Origin: Nannochloris sp. 'desiccata'
Taxonomy: Eukaryota; Chlorophyta; Trebouxiophyceae; Chlorellales; Chlorellaceae
DNA: 64,000 bases
Assembly (NCBI GenBank): GCA_019044685.2
Contig: JAGTXX020000012.1
Location: 434,001-498,000, forward strand
Direction: 5' to 3'
Part shown: positions 23,019-35,321 of the stretch, piece after piece
Layout of the letters: every line of letters starts with the position of its first letter
Position numbering within the stretch: the first letter of the stretch is position 1
The notes under the pieces: generated by a model
Seen by the model: the letters and a program-made list of their open reading frames with translations, nothing else
What the model was told of the DNA's origin: nothing
Databases searched by the model: none
Position numbers and translations under genes: made by a program

Positions 23019-26000
23019 ATGGGGACTCCTGTTAAGCCTAAAGGCGGCTATTCCTCTTTCGTTTCATCCCCCAAGATTGGGGATGGACCTAAAAGCTTTG
23101 GAAGTGTCGTTCGCTCAATCAGCGGTCTCAGCATCCCCACCCCAGTAGAACAAATTAAACATGCACTTGTTCACTCCAGGAATGAGCTTGTTTTGCTCTT
23201 CAGCAGGTGAATCTTGCGACAAAAATACCCCTCCTGTGCTGAGCCGATAGCCCTGCAAGCTATTTCTAAACAAAATTTCCCCTTTCCTCCTTCTTGTGAA
23301 GGTTTATCTGCGAAGGAAAATGCAAACCCATACTCCTCCCCCATCAAATCGTCGACGAGCTCCACCGTGTCTGCGATGAAACAAACAATAAAGCTCTATT
23401 AACTTCCGACTTTGGCTGTATCCTACACACCGTGCAAGAAGCTGTGGTCATTCACAACCGCATCGCTCTTGCTATGCGTGTGGCTATGGGTGATTGGCAC
23501 TACATGCGCATTAACGCAGACGACATGACCGTCGAGGAGATGTCGGTAAGCCATTATCTAGCTTTTAAAGAGAAACTCGCTGGGGAAGATATGGACCAAA
23601 ATGACCCTTTAGACCGTCATGGCTACGACCCCTTTGTATTAGAGTTTGATATGCGTCCTTTCACGTCGAATCAACCTAAAATTACGCTGGAATCGTCTAT
23701 TGGCCAAGGAGTTGCCTTTTTGAATAAAACTCTCAGCGCAAAAATGTTTGGCCCGTCTCAAAACGCTGCTGGCACTCAATCAATGCTTGATTTTTTGTCT
23801 GGGTTTAAACACGACGGTAATTCTTTGTTACTTTCTCCAAGGATCAATCACGTGACGAAGCTGAGGCACTCTTTACTTCGAGCCGAAAGGCTCCTTGACC
23901 GTCACGAAGACGAGTGTCCCATATCTGATGTCCAAGGCTTAGATGATTACGGCTTTCTACCTGGGTGGGGTGCCACTGTAGGCCGTGCCCGCGAAACTTT
24001 CCAGCTTTTATTAGATTTAATTCAAGCTCCTGATGCAGAAACTTTGGAAACATTTTTATCGAGGCTCCCGCTGGTGTTCAAAGTAGTGATTCTTTCACCC
24101 CATGGTTATTTTGGGCAGCACAATGTGCTTGGAATGCCTGATACTGGCGGTCAGGTAAATGTTAATCTGAAGCAGCGTCTCATTTTGGAGAGAAATATGC
24201 GTGATGAGATACCAGGGAAGGTGCGGTGGGTTGGGACGGGTGAAAAAAAATTAAGAGGGGTTTCCTTTCTTTTTAATTATTTGGGGAGAGGGCAGGGCAG
24301 GGCCATTAAGATCGATAGAAAATAGAGAAACTAGATAGAAAGTTTATGCATTGTTGCATTATTCAATTGTCTTGTTGCTATGATAAAAACATTTATAGCC
24401 CAGAGATGAATGAAATTTCTTTCTTTCTTACTTTCTCTTTTCTTTCTTTCTATTTTGGTCTACTGCTCTTTTCTCCCGACCCCTTTTTCACCCTTTCCAC
24501 CCACCGACCCTACCTGCATGGGAACAGCGTATTAAGGGATCAACAATATATACACAGCCATTGAATTTAAACATTTTCTTCTTTCTTCCTTTCCCCCCCC
24601 ACCCCTGGCCTTGTCCTGCAGGTAGTCTACATTTTGGACCAAGTTCGCGCCTTGGAACGTGAACTTCAAGCCCGTTTAACAGCCGCTGGCCTTGAAGACA
24701 TCCACCCCGACATTGTCGTTGTTACTCGTCTTATCCCAGACGCGCATGGCACTACCTGTAATGAAAGGCTCGAGCCAATTGGAGGCACCGACCATGCCCG
24801 GATTTTGCGAGTCCCTTTTCGCGACCGCGAAGGCCGTACTTTACGTAAATGGATCTCTCGTTTCGATGTCTGGCCGTATTTGGAACGCTTTACTATTGAT
24901 TCCACGAAAGAAATTCTCGCTGAGCTTGGTGGAAAGCCACAATTTGTCATTGGAAACTACTCTGACGGGAATCTCGTGGCGACGTTGATGTGCCATCGGC
25001 TTGGCGTAACGCAGTGTAACATCGCTCATGCGTTGGAAAAGACGAAATATCAAGATGCAGATATTTATTGGAAACAATATGAAGAGAAATATCACTTTGG
25101 AGTTCAATTTACAGCAGATTTAATTTCTATGAACCACGCTGACTTTATAGGTAGGTTGTCTCATCTTGGGTTAGAAGTAACATTTCTTGTTCAGAATCAA
25201 ATTTGATGTTTTGTTATTTTGATTATTTGTCAGTGGTAGTTAAGTTTCACAGTTCTGATTCTTTCTTTTTTTCTTTTTCTTTCTTTCTTTCTTTAGTTAC
25301 CTCTACCTATCAAGAAATCGCCGGTCACTTGGAGAGTGTTGGCCAATACGAATCGTACCAAGCGTTTACTATGCCTGGGTGTTACCGTGTAGTAGAAGGA
25401 ATTGATGTTTATGATCCTAAATTTAACATAGTCTCCCCTGGAGCCGATTTAGAAATCTATTTTCCTTATACTGAAACCGAGAGGCGGCTGACGGGTCTGC
25501 ACCCAGACTTAGAGGAAATGCTTTTCTCTGCCGACTTTGAAGGCGCTGTAGGACAGTTGGAAGATCGTAACAAGCCTATTCTATTCTCTATGGCGAGATT
25601 AGATGCTGTAAAAAACTTGGCTGGTCTTGCAGAGTGGTACGGCGCCAATGAGCGGTTACGGAAACTTGTTAATTTAGTTATTGTTGGCGGCGTAATCGAC
25701 CCTGAGATGACTATGGACCGTGAAGAGCAGGATGAATGTCGTAAAATGCACGGAATTATTGAAAAATATCAAATGAAGGGTAGTTTAAGATGGATTATAG
25801 CTCAGAAAAATCGTGTTCGTAATGGAGAGTTGTACCGCTATATTTGCGATACACATGGTGCCTTCGTACAGCCTGCTTTGTACGAAGCGTTTGGTTTGAC
25901 TGTAGTAGAGGCAATGACGTGTGGGTTGCCTACATTTGCGACCCGAAACGGTGGGCCTGCTGGTAAGAGAATTAAAAATTACTCTAGTTACATCAGTTTG

Positions 26001-26762
26001 TGGATCTCTCAAATAACTCGTTGCCCGCTTGGCAAAGTTTTACGTTCTCAATATTTAATTTTTCCATTTCGACTTTCTCACCTCTTCTCCTTTCTACTTC
26101 CTTACTTTACCAATTAATCTTTCCGCAGAAATCATTGTTCACAAGAAGAGTGGATTCCATATCGACCCCTACCACGGCCCATCTTCTGCTGACCTGATGG
26201 CTGACTTTTTCGAACGCTCGGTCAAAGAGCCTGCCTACTGGGAACGAGTCTCTCGTGCCTCAATTGATCGTATCTTTAGTCGCTATACCTGGAACATCTA
26301 CGCTAGTAGATTGGTGTCGTTGTGCCAGGTGTATTCATTTTGGAATCACGTCACTGGCCTAGAAAGAAGTGTGGATGCCAAAAAAAGATATTTGGAAGCG
26401 ATTTATATTTTGAAAATGAGAAAATTGATTGAAGCGGTAAGTTTCATATTAGGACTGCTTATTTTCTTAAAGCAGAGTGTGTAGTTTTTATTTTTGTAGT
26501 GGTGGTTGCGGGCCTTCTTGGCTCTCGCGCCCCCTAAAAATGCATATTCAAAGAGACCATTTGTGTGTTTTTTCTCACCACCGCCACCACCACCACCACC
26601 GACCGCTGCTGCTGGAATTGAAAGCACAAGTAAAACACTGACTGATATTTTGTTTGATTTGTTTCCAAAATGCAGCTTCCTGAGATTACTTGTTCAGATG
26701 AAGAATGCCAGCCTCCTGTTTCGGATAAGGTCGAAGGAATGATTGGATTTGGATCTATGTAA
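23019..26762 (+). CDS. SUS: Sucrose synthase (GT4)
   Basis: Six exons (23019-23206, 23302-24154, 24622-25150, 25297-25962, 26129-26436, 26676-26762) give 876 aa. Splicing restores conserved stretches cut by introns: MPDTGGQ then [15 protein letters not shown] then [11 protein letters not shown], and NGGPA then [17 protein letters not shown]. Other landmarks are [21 protein letters not shown]-type [28 protein letters not shown] and the GT-B E-x7-E box in [15 protein letters not shown]. The enzyme interconverts sucrose plus UDP and UDP-glucose plus fructose. Plant forms are about 800-830 aa; the extra length is a Ser/Pro/Gly-rich N-terminus of about 45 residues lacking the usual phosphorylated-serine context. 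The acceptor of exon 2 (after GAAG at 23301) is the least typical junction. A TTTC microsatellite forms the pyrimidine tract before exon 4. Confidence 0.93.
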
Positions 26763-27481
26763 AGTAATGACATCCAGTCGAATAATAAAGAATGTAGTAG
26801 AAACCCACGCAGCTTGCTGCGTCAGTCTTCAGTAAGGTGCTTCTCTCCTGGAGGAGCTCATTCTATGAGATAAATGAAAGTAATGGCAGCTCCAGCTCCG
26901 CCCCGTTTTTTGATTTTAGGTAACCCATTTTTTTTTTGGATTTTAGATAACTTCCTCATCCCGACCCCTAAGTTGGATTGATTGTATATATTGTTCTTGT
27001 ATATTTCCACTGATGATTTTGCTACTGTAATAGGTTAAAAGATAGCATAAGAACTAATTCAAGACCTAATACAAGTAGTTTGCATAAGGACACCGCCGAT
27101 GCGCTGTCAACAGCACCAGGTTTGCTTATTTAGGCGAGACTCCAGGCCAATAGAAGTGAACATATGTTTCAAATGGCTTTCGTACTCGTGTTTGATAATT
27201 CTACGTAAAGATATTTGCCTTGCCAAGCTGCCTAGACTAAGCGTACAGTGCGTGATCTTGGCTGTCATGCTATTGATTTGACGGTACCTATTTGTTTGTG
27301 TTTCTCTCCCTTAGTGAAAATCATTACATAGTGATTGTAATTTATACTTAGCAAGACTTCAGACAAAGCTATAATAACTAAATAGAGGATCTAACAAAAG
27401 AGCAAAAACAAGAAAACTATTTATAAATTGCAACGGTGCACAACTGGTAAACCCCACTCGCCACGTGTCTCGCGCTCTCTT
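26763..27481. other. Intergenic between convergent sucrose synthase and AHAS genes
   Basis: A 719-bp gap holding both 3' UTRs. The only structure seen is a perfect 7-bp-arm palindrome at 26807-26822 (listed separately). No gene was recognised; the longest ORFs have no family features. Confidence 0.4.
26807..26822. repeat. Perfect palindrome ACGCAGC-TT-GCTGCGT
   Basis: Seven-base arms around a TT spacer, 45 nt after the sucrose synthase stop codon. It could fold as a 3'-UTR hairpin; function is unknown. Confidence 0.6.
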
Positions 27482-29519
27482 TTAAAGCATCACCTTCTTG
27501 CCAGCTACGTTTCTTAAATACGCTGTATCCACTCCAGACTCTCTTTCCAACGCCACTCTCCCCGTTCTCGCAATTTCCAATATCCCATACGGCTCCAGCA
27601 CTTCTTGCAATGCCCTCATCTTATCTTCTTTGCCCACCACCTCCATGGTCAGTGTTGTTTTCGATAAATCACACACATTGCCATGGAAAATTGTTGCAAT
27701 GTCCATTACTTCACCTCGTTGTGCGGGTGGACAAGCAACTTTGACCATCATTAATTCCCTGGCAACGTGTGGTACTTTTGAAAGCAGTGTCACTGTAGAT
27801 ACATATACCAATTTCAACAATTGTTTGACCAGGTTGGTCATTTCTTTCTCCTCGCCCGGAACCACCAGACAAATTCTGGACATGCCTTCTTCTTCTGCAT
27901 TACCCACTGCCAGGGATTGGACATTATACCCGCGACGAGAAATAACACCGGTGACTTGGTTTAACACACCAGGTACGTCTTGAACATCAATAGAAAGCGT
28001 TGACGATTTGACTTTATGACCAGTTGGATTATAGGCAGCATCAAGGACGTTGTTTGCAGTCCAGTCGTCTTCGTAATCTGCAGAGACGTCAACCGCAGCG
28101 TAGACTCCTAGGGTGGATTTTTCACTATCTGAGTCACCTCCGTTGTTATTAGAAGAGGAAGAAGAAGAAGAAGAAGAAGATCTGCGGGGTGTCAAGGGGG
28201 TCCCAGCCACACCCCGAGTCCACCTTGATTCAGTTTCATTGAATAGTTGTTCGCCTCGTTTAACTGCAATGCTGCCTGTCCGGGCAAGTTGGATGATTCC
28301 GAATCTACCAAGCGCTTTTTGGAACGAAACCATCTGTAGAGAGAAGTCAAGAAGATATCACTGTTTATGGGAGAAATTTTCAGGAGGAGGCGGGGAAGAA
28401 GGAGAAAAGAAAAGCCTCTAGTGATACCTTTTCTTTCTTTCTTTCTCATAAAATAAAATATCAACGAGTTTCTTACCTTTCCTGGGTCTCCAGTGACTGC
28501 AATAGTAAATGTACCTTCACCAACATCTACAATCCGCCCTCTGAAAATGCGTACAAGGTCGTTGATCTCGCCTCTGTCGGACCCAGGGGGTGCACGAACC
28601 TTGATCAACATCAATTCCCGCTCTGCAAAAAAAAAAAAAGTTTAAAAAGTAAGAACAGAATTAGCGATCAATTTGTAACTAAATAATGAAATAGAGTCTT
28701 TACTAGATATGATGAGAATTCCTAGCTATATGACGAGAAATACAAAAGAAAAATTTAAAGAACTAAGGAAAAGGATAGAGAGAAGCGGTCTAAGTAGCTG
28801 ATAAACGTACGGATATTTTTTGTGTCGGTGATATCCTCTACATAACGAACATTCACCAACTTTGCAAGCTGTTTGCAAAGATTAGAGACAGTAGGATCTG
28901 TTCCCGTGGCTACAATAGTAAAAAGAGCCTTGTCCTGAGTAAGACCGACAGCAAGAGATTCAATATTGGCACCACGGCGGGCAAAAACACCAGCAACACG
29001 ATTAATTAGACCAGACTCGTCAGCAACAAAGACAGAGAGCGTGTGCTTACGAACACCTTCTTCAAGAGGCTCTGGTTCGTAGACGTATACATCATATCCC
29101 TCCTTCTTGTCTGTAGAAGCAGCCTGGACCTGCAAAATAGATTATATGACAAAGTTGCAAAAATGATTAGAATTGAAAAACTCTTTTGGAAGGAATAGAC
29201 GTGCATTGCTTCCTAATCGTAATTATACCTTGATCAAGGTTTCGCGTTGCCTTTTCAACAGCTTGCCTGCAGCCTGGGGAGCTGCCGCTACCAAGCTTGG
29301 ATAAACATAAACATGCCCTCCCAAACGAGGGAGAGTGCAGGGTACTCTGGTCTTTCCGGCACCTGAAATCGAATAAACACTATATTTAGTATATTGGGTA
29401 GTAAAATCAAGCCACAATTCTTCCTTCTTGATTAATAACATTAAATCATCCCAAAGCAATTAATCCTATTTGCAACCAAACTACTTCTTACCAATGCTCT
29501 GCATTTTCGATGTATACAT
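27482..29519 (-). CDS. ilvH: Acetohydroxyacid synthase regulatory (small) subunit, two-repeat plant type
   Basis: Five exons on the minus strand (29519-29492, 29362-29229, 29129-28811, 28622-28477, 28333-27482) give 492 aa. Two tandem ACT/IlvH units are visible: [19 protein letters not shown] with [12 protein letters not shown], then [18 protein letters not shown] with [12 protein letters not shown]. Each is followed by its C-terminal half ([11 protein letters not shown] and [11 protein letters not shown]). The subunit activates the catalytic AHAS subunit and confers feedback control by branched-chain amino acids. Duplicated units are typical of plants, where valine and leucine sites are thought to be shared between repeats. 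The first 55 residues ([17 protein letters not shown] and an Arg/Ala-rich continuation) fit a plastid transit peptide. Between the repeats is a Ser/Asn-rich linker encoded by a GAA-type repeat near 28,150. Confidence 0.93.
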
Positions 29520-29790
29520 AACGTTCTAATCCTTTACAATATGCGGCACATCGCCTAATCTTTCAGCTTCAATCAGCTTACTAAACTTATGCTATGCTAA
29601 TAAAAAAAGGTTTGGCCCGCTCACCCTCCGATTCACTTTGTTTTGTGGTATCATTCTCAGAACATCAAATCACAAGTATCAAGGGCTATGTATCGTCAAA
29701 CAAACAAAGAAAGAAAGTCATCATTGATTAAACAAACAAAATATACTGGGTTCTCCAAAAGAATACATCACAGATTCTACAAATTAAATT

Positions 29791-32779
29791 TCACTTTTTT
29801 TCCGCCACCACCACTCCTTCTTGCTTTTCATTTTCATTTTCTTCTTCCTGCAACCTCTGTTCTCTTTCTTTCCAGAGTTCATCAAACGCAGCTACTGCAG
29901 CTAAACTCTTCACTTTCGCACTTAATCTTCTCCCTCCTCCAGCCTTCGGGCCTTCATCCAACACCGTCCCGAGAATCGCTGTCTCAAGAGCCGCTGTCAG
30001 CTCTTGTACTTTTACTTTTTCAGCAGAAGAAAGCTCCCGCTGTATCCCTTCACTCATAGTACGGCTACTAGTACCACCATCAGCATCTTGTTTACTACCA
30101 CCACCAGCACCACAACTAGCAATGGCTTTCTTGCCAGTAGCAAGTCCCTCCGCGGTTTTCTTTAGGAAAGGCCAGTATTGGGATGCTACATCATGCACTG
30201 TGAGATCAGCACAGACAAGGCTACTACCCCAAGCTCTGCGACCTACTCCTCCGAGCTCTGCTGCTGGTATTGTTTCGAGGCTGATACTGAAACTGGCTCC
30301 TTCACGGACAACGACTGGTGCATCTCGTTTTTTCCCACGTGCTCCAGTGGGTGCCCCAGGATTATTAATAATATTATCGCCTTCTTGAATTTCCCCTTTC
30401 TTCTTTTTGGTTCTACCACCATCGTCTCCATGGCTGTCATCTACTTCTTCTTCTGATTCTTTTCTATACAGCTTTCCACAGCTCTTGGTCTGCTTATTGC
30501 CTCTGCCATCACCACCGCCTCCTACGCTGCCTTGAGATACAGCAGGACGAAGACTATCTCCTAAAGGACCTGTTGCTGCTGGTGGTAGTGGTGTTTGAGG
30601 AAGTCGAGAGGAAGTACCTGTGGCAGCAGCGGTGGCAGCAGCAGGAAGGCTATTTGGCACAGCTCCTCCTGGCGGTGGCGGACCTCGTAAGAAGAGCTCA
30701 CCATGAAAATCACCTCGACCACCATCCTGTGGTGCACTCCCCACAATAAAACCAGGCCCCTTTCTTTGCCTTTTCGGTGGATCGTTACTTAGTCTACTAG
30801 GACCACCGCTACTCGAAGGACGAGGATCTCTTTTCTCTCGGTGTCCGGCAGCTGCTTGAGGTCGCTGTGGTACAGCAATAGGCGATGCTCGATGTGGATC
30901 AGCTACTGCGGCAGCGGAAGGAAACGGTACGTGGTCTATTTGATGGTGATCTTGATGTAAAACTCCACCGGGAAAGGCTCCTCCAGTATTCAAAGTTTGA
31001 CCAAGCAAATCACCACCGTTACCACCACTCACTGCTCCAGTGCCTGTCGAAGCAGCACCAAAGAATTCTCGATTCTCATTCTCGTCTCTTGAAGGTGGAC
31101 TCCCCCCCTGTTCTTCCTCTTGTATGACTACTTGCCCTATATTATCAAGATTATCTACTTGATCTTCGTTATCTATACCTGTATCGTAATCTGCATCAAC
31201 AGCTTCTAATACACTCATCTCCCTAACGAGAGCAGCATGCTGTTCTTCTTCCTCTTCACCTAAATGCCGACCCTCTTTCTCATTTCCCTCTCCATCAACA
31301 TCATTGTCATCCTCATCATCAGTAGCTTCATCATGTCCAGGTCGGGATGGTTCCCCAGGCGTCTGTGGTGGTAAAAGTACCGCCTCTCCTTCGCCTCCTT
31401 CATTCCACTGCTGCTGTTGCTGCTGCTGCTGCTCTATTCCTCCTTCAGCTTCTCTCCCTTCCCTAACATTACGAAGAAGAACTCTATTGGGGGTACCTTG
31501 AAGCTCACTATCACCAATGGCATCAACCATCCCTGCAGTGTCACTCAGATCTGGATCCAAAAACGAAGAATTTCCATTCTCTGACAGGATCCCTGACGCT
31601 GTCGGCGTTCTATTATCCTGTGTGGTTGTAGGCGTCGCATTACTACGAGTTGTAGGAGAGCGGAGTACCATTGCAGAAGCAGATCGCTCTATTACTGCAA
31701 TCTCTTTAGCTATTCCACTGCTATCATCGACATCACAACCGCCACCGCCACCGCTTTGCTGTGGTGTTACTTGCTGCTGTCTCTTCTTGCTCACTAAATT
31801 ACGATTGTTATCTCCTTCTTGTGGTTGGGAAATACCTTGGAAGGAGTTAGAATTCGGTCGTTCTACTGAAGAACTCGTGAAGTACTCTCCTTCTTCACCT
31901 TCAAGGTCCTCCCCGCTGTACGACTCTTCAGAGGTCTGTGTTGCAAAGATAGCGATAGCATGTAATGCATATGCTTGTAAGAACGCAGGGCTTGCCTCCT
32001 GGCCCTGTTGCTCTGCTAGATTCTTCACTTGATCACGCAACACTGCTTTTGCAGCGTTCACAGCTGCTTGGAATGCCGCACGATCAGCGTTCGCACGATT
32101 GTTACTTGTTTGCCGAGCTTCTCCGGCACACGATTCAGTTCTGGCAATAGCATCGTAAAAGTCTTTATTTAGCTGAATTTGTTCGAAAACTTGGAGTAAT
32201 TCCTCTTCTGAATCCTTGGGAGGAGCAGTATTGATGTCCTGTTGGTCATTGCCTGACCGTTGCTGTGTGGAAGAGTCCTCTTGTAAGCTACCAGCAGCTT
32301 TTCGTTTTTTGGGGCTTGGCGGGTGACCGGCGCCGCTGATTGAAGGAGAAGCGTCATCATCTGCAGCTCGTTCTAGGGCAGTGCGGACACGAAGCTGATT
32401 AAAAGCCTCTGTAGAGGAAAATCGGGATGAAGGAGTTTATACGTCAGCTTAGAAGGTTGGGTAGCAACCGAAGACGGACCGTAGCGGGGAATTAATTAAA
32501 TCAAATTAAAATTCAAAGTGGCGTACCTGTGACATTTGCGGCTTGTTGTGGAGGAGATACAATAATATCATCAATAGGTGCAGTTTGGGCTATACTAAGC
32601 CTGTGGGAATGAAGCTCTTGAGCTCCAGAACCATTTGTAGCCAATTGGGGTGGAAGAACAAGTCCGTTGCGAGCAGGAGAACCAGGTAAGCTGGTAAGGT
32701 GCTCATCAATATCTTCTTTACGAGGCTTCTTAGCACTCTTGCCTACATCCCAGTGGTTCCGAGACGTTGAACCGGCCAT
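29791..32779 (-). CDS. Low-complexity protein of unknown function, probably nuclear
   Basis: Two exons (32779-32527, 32408-29791) give 956 aa; the junction completes a GAG codon and keeps a long open frame. No family was recognised. The N-terminal 230 residues are the least biased part, with predicted helices around EELLQVFEQIQLNKDFYDAI and AAFQAAVNAAKAVL. The centre is acidic and repetitive: a nine-glutamine run, Glu/Asp clusters and Gly/Pro/Arg stretches with possible nuclear signals (PKKRKAA, KKKKGE). A C-terminal block, from SFSISLETIPAAELG to AFDELWKEREQRL, again looks folded. Most opposite-strand ORFs here come from triplet repeats and are not genes. The gene is probably real because the frame is open for 2.6 kb despite composition changes. 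Function is not assigned. Confidence 0.7.
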
Positions 32780-33461
32780 GGAGAACCAAATTGCTTCAAG
32801 TCAGCGCTGCGTTATTCGTTAAAGTCTACCGACTTGATCGTGTTATGAAGCTTGGCATCATGTTCTCTAGGTAATAAAGATTATGTGAATTTAGTTTGGA
32901 GGGCATGCGGAAGGCTGGGAGTTATTGTGGAAGCTGGCAAGGTCGTGCGAACTGAAAGGAGTTGCTTCCCAATTTAATTTTTTGAAACTTTTCTTAACTG
33001 AATAGAAGACAGACTTCTTTGATGTTGTATCTATCTATAATCAGTACTTAAGGTTAGACAGTGTACGCTTTCATTTGTAGGATAAAAGAAATGCGACAAG
33101 TAGGGGAAAAGACAGTCAAATATAGTCAGAAAATGTGGGGAAGCGGGTGGTAGGAATGGAAGGACGACAACTAATGAGGTTTTTGAGAAAGTTGTGGAAG
33201 AGCAAATATCTTTATTCAGAAAAAACAACTAGATAAAGATTTATGAACAGGAAAAGAAAAAACAGGGGTTTCCATCATAGATATGTAGAAGGTATCACAT
33301 AGATAGCATAGTTAATCGAATCATAAAAAGAAAAAAAAAAGTAAAATTGTAGTGCTGATGGGTTTTGATTTGCTGTTCTTTCTTTTCTCTTTCTTTATAG
33401 ACGTTATTAAAAAAGAAATGAAAAATTAAAGACCGAGATAGGATTCCAGTCTCAATTAAAT
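32780..33461. other. Intergenic between two minus-strand genes
   Basis: About 680 bp: promoter side of the low-complexity gene and 3' side of the DUF1295 gene. It is AT-rich with A and T runs. No gene, repeat or RNA was recognised. Confidence 0.4.
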
Positions 33462-34983
33462 TTATGCGCGAGACCTGGTGATCCGACGGGCAGCAGGGGA
33501 AGCAGCCTTCTTAGGACCGGCAGCAGCAGGAGCAGAGGCTTTTGCTTTCTTGGCAGCGGCGCCACGAGAGGCTGATCTGACAGCAGCAGGCTTCTTCGCA
33601 GGAGAAGCGGTAGCAGCCTTCTTCTTAGGCGCAGCAGAGCCTTTTTTAGGGGCAGATCTGCTGCGGGAAGTAGCAGGCTTCTTGGCAGGAGCAGAAGCAC
33701 GGCGGGCAGTTGATCTGCCACGGCTGTGAGGAGCAGGAGGGGTAGCAGCGGCAACAGCAACCTCTTCAACGACAGCAACAGGCGCAGGAGGAGCAGCCTC
33801 AACCGCAGGAGCAGATGCACTGAGACCACGAGGAGACTTTTTAACAACAGCGGGGGAGCGTCTACCAGCAGCAGCAGTAGAGCCCCCAGCAGCAGCGGTG
33901 GTTGTTCCTGGGAACCACAGCATCAACCGAGAAGTAGTTTTTTGATAGTCCTTGTACTTGGGGTATTTTTGAGCAGTGATTTTCTCAGTCAACCACGTAC
34001 TTCCTTGGAACAATGCCGTCAATGCTGCAGCGCCGCCCATCCACCAGCCGATCCACTTCCCAGTGGCAGCAGTAGCGAATAAGCACATGCTCCACCAGAA
34101 GCACTGCTCAGCAAAAAAGTTGGGATGTCTGGAGTAACGGAAAAGACCAGAATCAATAAAACCCTTGGCAAAGGGGCCTGTAAGACGCCTTCTTGCTTTA
34201 ATAGCAGCGTATTTAGCAGTCTGGAAGTTCCATTGTTGCTGGTCAGCGATAGTTTCAATGATAAGACAAGTAAGAGCCAAAATTCCAGCCAGGATGTCAA
34301 CTTCATTGAGAGAGATAGTCATTTTGTTGCGTGCGTCGTAAGATGCAGCCCATGCAACATACACAGGGGAGACGATAGATGCAAGAAGGACGTTTTGGAT
34401 GAAAGCAATGAATACCACGTTGAATATTTGGAAGAGAATTGGGTTGGCGCCTTCCTGGATGATTTTCCAGCGGTAATCTTCACCGGTCAAAGCATATCCA
34501 CCTTTACGATAAAAATTGTAGGTCAATCGTGACCCCCATATCCAAACGAGTGCAGCAATGAGTGCCATGCGAGGGTGAAGCTCAGCTCCAAAAGTTTTAA
34601 CTGAATAGAATGCAATGCTGACAGCGTAGTACACAGGGAGGATGCTCCATGTCTTGTCAACCCAGCTGTAGATAGTTTATTTGGAAAGTAAAAAATATTT
34701 CAGATTTAATCAGGGGTTTGAAAGAGGAAAATAACCAAGGACCAGAAAATTTGTGAAGCATGTTACTCTACCTGTAATTGTTCGTCATTGCTGCCAACAA
34801 CGAGACAACGACAGAAGCGATAATAACCACTGCCATAACTCTGACAGCAGGATTAGGGTAATCAATCACAGCAGCCTTCAGGAATGCTAGTGCATCTTTA
34901 GCAGTTGCCACCTGGGAGATTTTACCCATCAATTGATTGGCTCCCACCTTGAGCGTGGACTCGAATGCTGTCCAAGTAGCCAT
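33462..34983 (-). CDS. DUF1295 steroid-reductase-like membrane protein with histone-H1-like C-terminal tail
   Basis: Two exons (34983-34772, 34665-33462) give 471 aa. Residues about 45-324 are a polytopic DUF1295 domain related to steroid 5-alpha-reductases and isoprenylcysteine methyltransferases. They include WVDKTWSILPVYYA, WGSRLTYNFYRKGG, the C-terminal signature FRYSRHPNFFAEQCFWW and a last YPKYKDYQKTTSRLMLWFPG. Several hydrophobic spans support a multi-pass protein. Residues about 325-471 switch abruptly to a Lys/Ala/Ser/Pro/Arg tail with SPAKKP, APKKGSAAPKKK and ARRITRSRA, like linker histone H1 C-termini. Both parts lie in one uninterrupted exon, so the join is not a splicing guess. 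DUF1295 enzymes are little studied; the reductase role is by family only. The tail suggests DNA or chromatin contact at the nuclear membrane, by analogy with the lamin B receptor, but this is inference. Confidence 0.85.
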
Positions 34984-35321
34984 TAAAAATTCCTTAAATA
35001 GAGCTGATTGAATTTGTTATAATCCAAGAGGCGATGACCTCAGAGTTAAGACTGAAAAGTCAGTTTAGCAAACGCCAACCCCAACAAACTTTTTACCGAA
35101 ATCTTATTAAGAGCGAGAAACGCGAAGAAGAATCATCAATTGCTTAATTTGAACATTTCTGCTACAAAACGTCAATCGTTCGTTAAGAAAAAATACCGTC
35201 GACTTGGAACGCTGCTGCCGCAGTGACTGGGCCAAAAAAAGCGTGTAAACTTTAAATTCAAATCAAAATTGCATCGCAAATTCAACAAATTTCACTGAGT
35301 CCGTCAAAGATTCCAAATCCC
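34984..35321. other. Upstream region of the DUF1295 gene
   Basis: About 340 bp between the DUF1295 start (minus strand) and a doubtful ORF on the plus strand. Only promoter or 5' UTR sequence is expected; no element was recognised. Confidence 0.3.

Noticed and set aside
25203..25296. Frame extension before sucrose synthase exon 4
   Set aside because: Pyrimidine-tract translation (Phe/Ser runs) inside the intron.
29643..32150. Several plus-strand frames over the low-complexity gene
   Set aside because: Triplet repeats leave all frames open; the minus-strand frame is far longer and has valid splice sites.
33478..34082. Long Ala/Arg- and Ser-rich frames opposite the DUF1295 gene
   Set aside because: They mirror the repetitive H1-like tail and show no family features.
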